Position numbers and translations under genes: made by a program
In this document: piece by piece, positions 40,780-45,159 of the stretch
Layout of the letters: the number at the start of each line of letters is the position of its first letter
Numbering within the stretch: position 1 is the stretch's first letter
DNA from: Chthoniobacter flavus
Lineage (GTDB): Bacteria > Verrucomicrobiota > Verrucomicrobiia > Chthoniobacterales > Terrimicrobiaceae
NCBI GenBank assembly: GCA_945883435.1
Contig: CAMCXK010000020.1
Coordinates: 1-45,159, forward strand
DNA: 45,159 nucleotides
Direction of reading: 5' to 3'
The notes under the pieces: generated by a model
What the model was told of the DNA's origin: nothing
The model's database searches: none
Seen by the model: only the letters and a program-made list of their open reading frames with translations

Positions 40780-41201
40780 TCTCGCACACGCTGGAGATCG
40801 AGGTGCCCACCCGCGGCAAGGGCCTTTACGAAATCACCGGAGATCTCCACCGCGCCGTGCGGGAGTCCAAGGTGGGCGACGGAGTGGCCACCGTTTTTGT
40901 GAGGCACACGAGCGCAAGTCTGGTGGTTTTTGAAAACGCCGACCCCTCCGCCGCGCGTGATTTGGAGATGTTTTTCGAACGCCTCGTGCCGGAGGACAGC
41001 CCGGGCTTCACACACACACTGGAGGGCCCGGACGACATGACCTCGCACATTCGCATGGCCCTCACTCGCACCAGCGAGTCGATTCCCATCGCCGGCGGAC
41101 GGTTGGCTCTCGGCACGTGGCAGGGGGTTTTTCTCTTCGAACACCGCTGCGCGCCACACGTGAGGCGCTTGGCAATCAATCTCACCGGGGCTTCGCTCTG
41201 A
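40776..41201 (+). CDS. yjbQ: YjbQ/UPF0047 family protein
   Basis: 141 residues. Family signatures: [40 protein letters not shown] and [15 protein letters not shown]. The conserved His and Asp/Glu form a metal-binding pocket; E. coli YjbQ has thiamine phosphate synthase activity in vitro or when overproduced, but its true role is unsettled. ATGA overlap with leuS makes co-translation likely. Confidence 0.93.
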   Translation: MISHTLEIEVPTRGKGLYEITGDLHRAVRESKVGDGVATVFVRHTSASLVVFENADPSAARDLEMFFERLVPEDSPGFTHTLEGPDDMTSHIRMALTRTSESIPIAGGRLALGTWQGVFLFEHRCAPHVRRLAINLTGASL

Positions 41202-41312
41202 GCCTGCCCCCGGTTCGCCTGGGCACGCCACAGGCGGCCTGGAAATCGTTGTCCCAACCAGCGATCACGACGCAAGGGACTAGGTTCCGCGGCTTGAACA
41301 GTCGTTTCGGAT

Positions 41313-41861
41313 TCAGGCGCGGAGGAAAACCCAGCCAGCCAGGCCGCCACCGAGAATGAGAACGGCGGGGTTGATTCGCCGCGCAAAAAGAATCCCGACC
41401 ACGACAAGCGCCACCACACAGGTGGTGGTGTTGAAATACAGGGATCGCTCGGGATTCCAGCACGCCGTTTTTCCCACCGCGTGCACACCCGCCAGCATGA
41501 GGCCGATCGTCACGGGAGCCATGCCTTTTTGAATCGATGCCCGCCAAGGGTTGTCCCGAAAGCTGTCCCAGACATGACTGCAGCCATAAACCAGAAAACT
41601 GGAGGGCAGGTAAAATGCCACCAGCGCCACCACAAAGCCAAGGATCCCGCCGGCCTGCCATCCAATCAGCGCGACCATCGACATGTTCGGCCCGGGAGCC
41701 ATTTGACCCAAGCTGTAAATCGTCGCGAACTGGTCGCCGGTGATCCATCCGTGCAACGCGACAGTCTCATGCTCCATCTGGGGCAGCACCGCGCTGCCAC
41801 CACCCACTGCCAGAAGGGAAAGCAGGCAAAAAACGTTCAGAATGTGGATGTCGTCTTTCAC
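41313..41861 (-). CDS. Chromate transporter, C-terminal half (ChrA pair)
   Basis: 182 residues from a GTG at 41861, overlapping the partner stop (GTGA). A membrane protein with about five or six hydrophobic segments. GGGSAVLPQMEHETVALHGW and LGQMAPGPNMSMVALIGWQA are the CHR-domain signatures. Short-chain ChrA proteins act as two-gene pairs with opposite membrane orientation, exporting chromate or related anions. Confidence 0.88.
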   Translation of the reverse strand: MKDDIHILNVFCLLSLLAVGGGSAVLPQMEHETVALHGWITGDQFATIYSLGQMAPGPNMSMVALIGWQAGGILGFVVALVAFYLPSSFLVYGCSHVWDSFRDNPWRASIQKGMAPVTIGLMLAGVHAVGKTACWNPERSLYFNTTTCVVALVVVGILFARRINPAVLILGGGLAGWVFLRA

Positions 41862-42421
41862 GGAGTTCTGGGCGGTTGCGGAGGCCGGTTCAGCATGATC
41901 GCAAATGGCGCGATCAGGAACAGCACCACCGGCAGCGAGACGTGGTGGAAAGCGACGAGATAAAATGTGGCCAGCACAAAAACGAGATCGCGCAGCGCGG
42001 TGAACTGGCGGGCTCCGATTTTCAAGGTGACTTGCAGCAGCAAGCCCACCGAAGCGGCGGCGATTCCCGCCAGCACCGGCGCCACATCGGGATTGTGACG
42101 GAATCGCGCATACAAAAGCCCGAGGCCAACCAGAATCGCCACTCCGGGAAGAACCAGACCGCTGGCGGCGGCCACCGCGCCACGCGCTCCCGCAAGATGC
42201 CGGCCGGCGATGATGGCGATATTCACCGAATTCAAACCCGGGAGGGTCTGACCGATCTCGAGGGCGGCGAGAAATTCCTCTGGAGTCATCCACTTGCGGT
42301 CCGTCACCATCGCATCGCGCAGATAGGCGACGAGCCCCCCGCCGAAGCTGGTAGCGCCGATGCGAGCGAACACCGCGAATATCTCTCCTGCGGACGGGGC
42401 GCTACTCGCGGCTGGTGGCAT
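41858..42421 (-). CDS. Chromate transporter, N-terminal half (ChrA pair)
   Basis: 187 residues from ATG 42421. CHR-domain motifs: ARIGATSFGGGLVAYLRDAM and EIGQTLPGLNSVNIAIIAGR, followed by several membrane segments (VAAASGLVLPGVAILVGLGL). Its start overlaps the end of the CYTH-like gene by 20 bases, so the three form a leftward operon. Transported ion is not certain from sequence. Confidence 0.88.
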   Translation of the reverse strand: MPPAASSAPSAGEIFAVFARIGATSFGGGLVAYLRDAMVTDRKWMTPEEFLAALEIGQTLPGLNSVNIAIIAGRHLAGARGAVAAASGLVLPGVAILVGLGLLYARFRHNPDVAPVLAGIAAASVGLLLQVTLKIGARQFTALRDLVFVLATFYLVAFHHVSLPVVLFLIAPFAIMLNRPPQPPRTP

Positions 42422-43274
42422 GGGGGGAGGAGCCAAGCTGATAGACGATGGCGGTCTTGGTGGTGCCGAGGGAAACCCAATCTTGTGCGTCCAGCTGAAG
42501 GGCTTTGTAAAAATCCTCCGCGCGTTGCAAGCTCGACTTGTGCAGTTCGTCCTCGCTATCGAAATGACACTGGAATGCAAACTCCCCGCAAAACGCCCGC
42601 TCGTATTTTCTCAACCGCCACACGGCAATCGTGGTCTTGCCATGGAATCCTCCGCCGAAATTCAGCTCCCCCACATCCACCTGCACCTCTTCGACAGCCG
42701 TGTCATTGACAAGGCGCATGGGTGATTCCTTGTCGGCTCCCACCTGGTGGATGGCGGGAAATGCCGCCGCCAAATCGCCGATGGCCACCTCGAGCCCCTC
42801 GCGCGGCTTGGCCAAGACACAATTGTGCGAAAAAATCGACCGCACCCCCCCGAGCGTCTCCCGCAGCGGTAGAAGCTCTTCTTTAAATTTGATGCGCGCA
42901 ACCCCTCCAGGCGTCGCCGGGTGCACATTGACCTCCGCCGCCGTCTTGAACTCGGGGTGCCGGAACTTGAACGTGAGTTCCGGAATGCCGTCCGGCCAGC
43001 CGTTTTTATAATGCGTGCGCAACCGCAAAATGAAGTGGTTGCGATACAGCGCAAATTCCTCCGTGTCGTAGAACAAGACCTCGCGCACCTGATTCGCAAA
43101 GGGCTCGTCCGCCTCTTTAACCTTGACATCAAACTTGTGGGCCGTGTGGCGAACGATTTTCCAGAAATCCACGAACGCTTGAGGCGACTGGAAATGCTCC
43201 GGGCGGAGGATGATTTTGTATTCCCGGTATTGCAGCCGGTCGCCCGGGGTGCTCTCGATCTCGTGCTTCGACAT
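42402..43274 (-). CDS. CYTH-like (triphosphate tunnel-type) protein
   Basis: 290 residues. Starts with LQYREYKIIL, giving the E-x-K strand of the CYTH/VTC tunnel fold, then VLFYDTEEFALYRNHFILRL, ELTFKFRHPEF and FKEELLPLRETLGGVRSIFS. These alternate acidic and basic strand residues suggest binding of a phosphorylated or polyphosphate ligand with metal. No assigned reaction. Leads the ChrA operon. Confidence 0.55.
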   Translation of the reverse strand: MSKHEIESTPGDRLQYREYKIILRPEHFQSPQAFVDFWKIVRHTAHKFDVKVKEADEPFANQVREVLFYDTEEFALYRNHFILRLRTHYKNGWPDGIPELTFKFRHPEFKTAAEVNVHPATPGGVARIKFKEELLPLRETLGGVRSIFSHNCVLAKPREGLEVAIGDLAAAFPAIHQVGADKESPMRLVNDTAVEEVQVDVGELNFGGGFHGKTTIAVWRLRKYERAFCGEFAFQCHFDSEDELHKSSLQRAEDFYKALQLDAQDWVSLGTTKTAIVYQLGSSPHATSRE

Positions 43275-43393
43275 AATCCCGAGATTACGCGCCTCCTTGC
43301 ATGTCGTGCAAGGGACTTGGCGCGTCCCTCACCACTTTTCAAGCGCGCCGATGCCAGAGTCGCACTTCAACTGGGGGTCAGCAACGAATGGCG

Positions 43394-44923
43394 CTAAGTT
43401 AGTGGGGATTTGGGATGATTTTCGACGCCCACTTTTCGATGCGGGAGGGGTCCCATTTCTTTGCGGGGTTTTGTCATCAAGCGGTAGTTCTTTGGGCGGC
43501 GTTTTTTGACGTGGGGTTCACTTCTTCCTGGGCGAAGTGGAGTGAGATCCCGCGCGATGGTCAGCAGCATGTCATCTAACATGGCGTCGATTGTTTTTGG
43601 TTTCTTCTCCACGCCGCTCATTGCGTGGGCGAATTGGCGCAGGGTATCAAGGCAACCTTTGAAGGAAACGCGCTGCAGATTTACATCGTGAGTGAGTGCG
43701 GACTTCTGCATCACGCTTCGGACGAGGTTGTAGGCAATAAAGTGCATCCGCAGTTCGCGTTCGATCATGTGAGGGGAGCGGCATCTCAGGACATCCATCT
43801 TGAGATGAGCTTTAATCTCGCGGAAGTGGAGTTCGATGCCCCAGCGCCGCCCGTAAAGAGCGGCAAGATCCTCGGCGGGGATGGCTGCATCGGTGAGGGT
43901 TGTCACGAGTGTCACGCTTTGGGTTCGAAACCCCTTGTGAGCAACGCTGTAGCGGACAACGCGGACATCGAGGCTCTCGGGCAACGCGGCGAACTCTTCC
44001 TCTGTCATTTTTGGAGTGCGCTGAGCGGGGCGTTTCCAATTCACAAGCACATCAAAATGAGCTGCCTTTGGGAGGTGCTCACCAATCGCCTTACGGATCT
44101 TTTTTTCTGGCAAACGCATCAGAGAGTCCACTCCCTGGGCCTTCAATGACGCAAAGGAACCGAAGGAGCAAAATCCTCGGTTGGCCACGACGAGAGCGCC
44201 TTTTTCCAGATGGGGCCAGAGAGATTGAAAAAGTTTGCTTTCGTGGATATGACGATCTTCGTAAGCGGCCTTGATAAGGGCACCTGTAACCAGACAGAAA
44301 ATCCCAACCATGTTCATCGATGGGAACCCGCACCCGGGAGTCTGCAATTTGCTTTGAGGCCATTTCGCTTGGTTGAGTGCCGTATCGGGCATTGAAATGC
44401 CGGTTCCATCAACGAGTCTGACTTGCCGCCCATGCCAGAGATTCCCCTCTGGGATATGCTTTTGCATTCGATCAACGAGATGTGTGTTGATTTGATCCAA
44501 CATGTCGAGAGGGAGTTTGTTGCGGGCCTGGCAATAGGCGCTGGTGGCTTGGCTGATCGAAGGGCTTTTTCCGCTTGCCGATTTGCGAGTCAGGAAGGCC
44601 GAGAGGGAGCGAACCGCCTCGCGACAGGAGCCATCGGGCGTTTGAATTTGATGGAGAAAAGTCCAGAAAATGACATCCAAGGAAAAAATGCGACGGCGAG
44701 CCTTGATTCTAACTGCATTCTGAGAAAGCAGTTTATTTGGAATGTAGGAGCCAAAAACCTTGCGGAGATGGGAAAAAGAACTAGCTTGCGAGAACTTGTC
44801 AAAAGCCGCTGCTGCCTCTGAAGCTGGAGGTCTTCCAAAGAGAAGAGGACCGAAACATTTGAAGAAAGGAGTTGTATTGCTCACACAAAGGAACGTATAG
44901 TTACGATCATGCAAAGTAAACAT
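43394..44923 (-). CDS. IS4-family transposase with altered DDE triad
   Basis: 509 residues from ATG 44923; GTG 44884 is also possible. First catalytic Asp172 in VRLVDGTGISMPDT; the second position reads LVVANRGFCSF, with Asn248 (codon 44182-44180) where IS4 enzymes have Asp in a DRGF/DRAY motif; the Glu364 in YGRRWGIELHFREIK is kept as part of the Y-R-E-K signature. The frame is open throughout, but the Asn would be expected to abolish or greatly reduce cleavage. The GGCGCTAAG at the 3' end resembles IS4 group ends; the partner end is outside the window. Confidence 0.88.
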   Translation of the reverse strand: MFTLHDRNYTFLCVSNTTPFFKCFGPLLFGRPPASEAAAAFDKFSQASSFSHLRKVFGSYIPNKLLSQNAVRIKARRRIFSLDVIFWTFLHQIQTPDGSCREAVRSLSAFLTRKSASGKSPSISQATSAYCQARNKLPLDMLDQINTHLVDRMQKHIPEGNLWHGRQVRLVDGTGISMPDTALNQAKWPQSKLQTPGCGFPSMNMVGIFCLVTGALIKAAYEDRHIHESKLFQSLWPHLEKGALVVANRGFCSFGSFASLKAQGVDSLMRLPEKKIRKAIGEHLPKAAHFDVLVNWKRPAQRTPKMTEEEFAALPESLDVRVVRYSVAHKGFRTQSVTLVTTLTDAAIPAEDLAALYGRRWGIELHFREIKAHLKMDVLRCRSPHMIERELRMHFIAYNLVRSVMQKSALTHDVNLQRVSFKGCLDTLRQFAHAMSGVEKKPKTIDAMLDDMLLTIARDLTPLRPGRSEPHVKKRRPKNYRLMTKPRKEMGPLPHRKVGVENHPKSPLT

Positions 44924-45159
44924 AATTGTATTATGAATCAACATTTTCTGAAAGAAAAAGACGGACAAAAGCTACAAGGCCGCTTCCTCGAACTGCGAAA
45001 AGAACTATCCAATCTGGAATGGATAACCCATGGCAGTGTAACACCCAATCACCCAGGCAACTGGAGGTGGACAACAAAGGTCAAAGCGAAAACCGTCACT
45101 TTGTCACTCTCTGCGGAGCAAGCCGACCTCTTCAAAGAGGCTATCGCCGCCAACAGGAA
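44909..45159 (+). CDS. DUF6788-like protein, divergent from the transposase (partial)
   Basis: Open to the window end; at least 83 residues. From ATG 44909 or 44933 it reads LQGRFLELRKELSNLEWITH, GSVTPNHPGNWRWTTKVKAK, TVTLSLSAEQADLFKEAIAA. LEWI..GSV.......W.WT.K...KTV...LS..Q is the DUF6788 pattern, often found beside transposase genes. It may be an IS accessory or regulator; function unknown. Confidence 0.7.
   Translation, partial: MQSKHNCIMNQHFLKEKDGQKLQGRFLELRKELSNLEWITHGSVTPNHPGNWRWTTKVKAKTVTLSLSAEQADLFKEAIAANR

Overview
The window is GC-rich bacterial chromosome interrupted by one prophage. The host genes (ECF sigma factor, PTS enzyme I, prfB with an RF2 frameshift, DUF155, leuS, yjbQ, a split chromate transporter, an IS4-type element with a DUF6788 partner) and the scarcity of strong Shine-Dalgarno sequences suggest a member of the Verrucomicrobiota or a relative. 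That placement is an inference from gene style, not a phylogenetic test.

Left host flank (1-4741): the end of an OB-fold protein, an ECF sigma factor, divergent PTS enzyme I, and a leftward prfB-DUF155 pair. The prfB start is hidden by a classical +1 programmed frameshift.

Prophage (4742-34918, about 30.2 kb): it sits in the 5' part of a tRNA-Gln(CTG) gene. A 21-bp copy of the first tRNA bases lies at the left junction, and the complete tRNA is rebuilt at the right junction. Short TGTGGGAG repeats, candidate integrase arm sites, lie inside both junctions. From left to right: a rightward tyrosine integrase; a leftward chain of overlapping small genes (5755-8382); a divergent pair of ribbon-helix-helix proteins around a palindrome; a rightward accessory group (DUF4177-like, BRCT); HigBA; a DUF2513 protein; then a long leftward late operon. 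Read in its own direction (right to left) this runs AEP-like primase, SF3-like helicase, terminator, a gene-free block rich in repeats, small and large terminase, portal, ClpP-type protease/scaffold, major capsid protein, strong terminator, head-tail and tail tube proteins, G/GT tail chaperones with a -1 frameshift site, tape measure, baseplate-like proteins, a strikingly AT-rich Thr-rich protein, a glycosyltransferase, a collagen-like tail fibre, holin and endolysin. This is a lambda-like head on a siphovirus-type tail.

Right host flank (34972-45159): a nucleotidyltransferase-fold pair whose reading frames look disturbed, tRNA-Cys, polysaccharide deacetylase, an FlhF-like protein lacking the P-loop lysine, leuS-yjbQ, a leftward CYTH-like/ChrA group, and an IS4-family transposase whose second catalytic Asp is Asn, with a divergent DUF6788 gene cut by the window end.

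The most distinctive items are the Thr-rich AT-rich tail-region protein coupled to a glycosyltransferase, the repeat-rich block between helicase and terminase, the integrase gene overlapped antisense by a small HTH gene, and the two frameshift sites.
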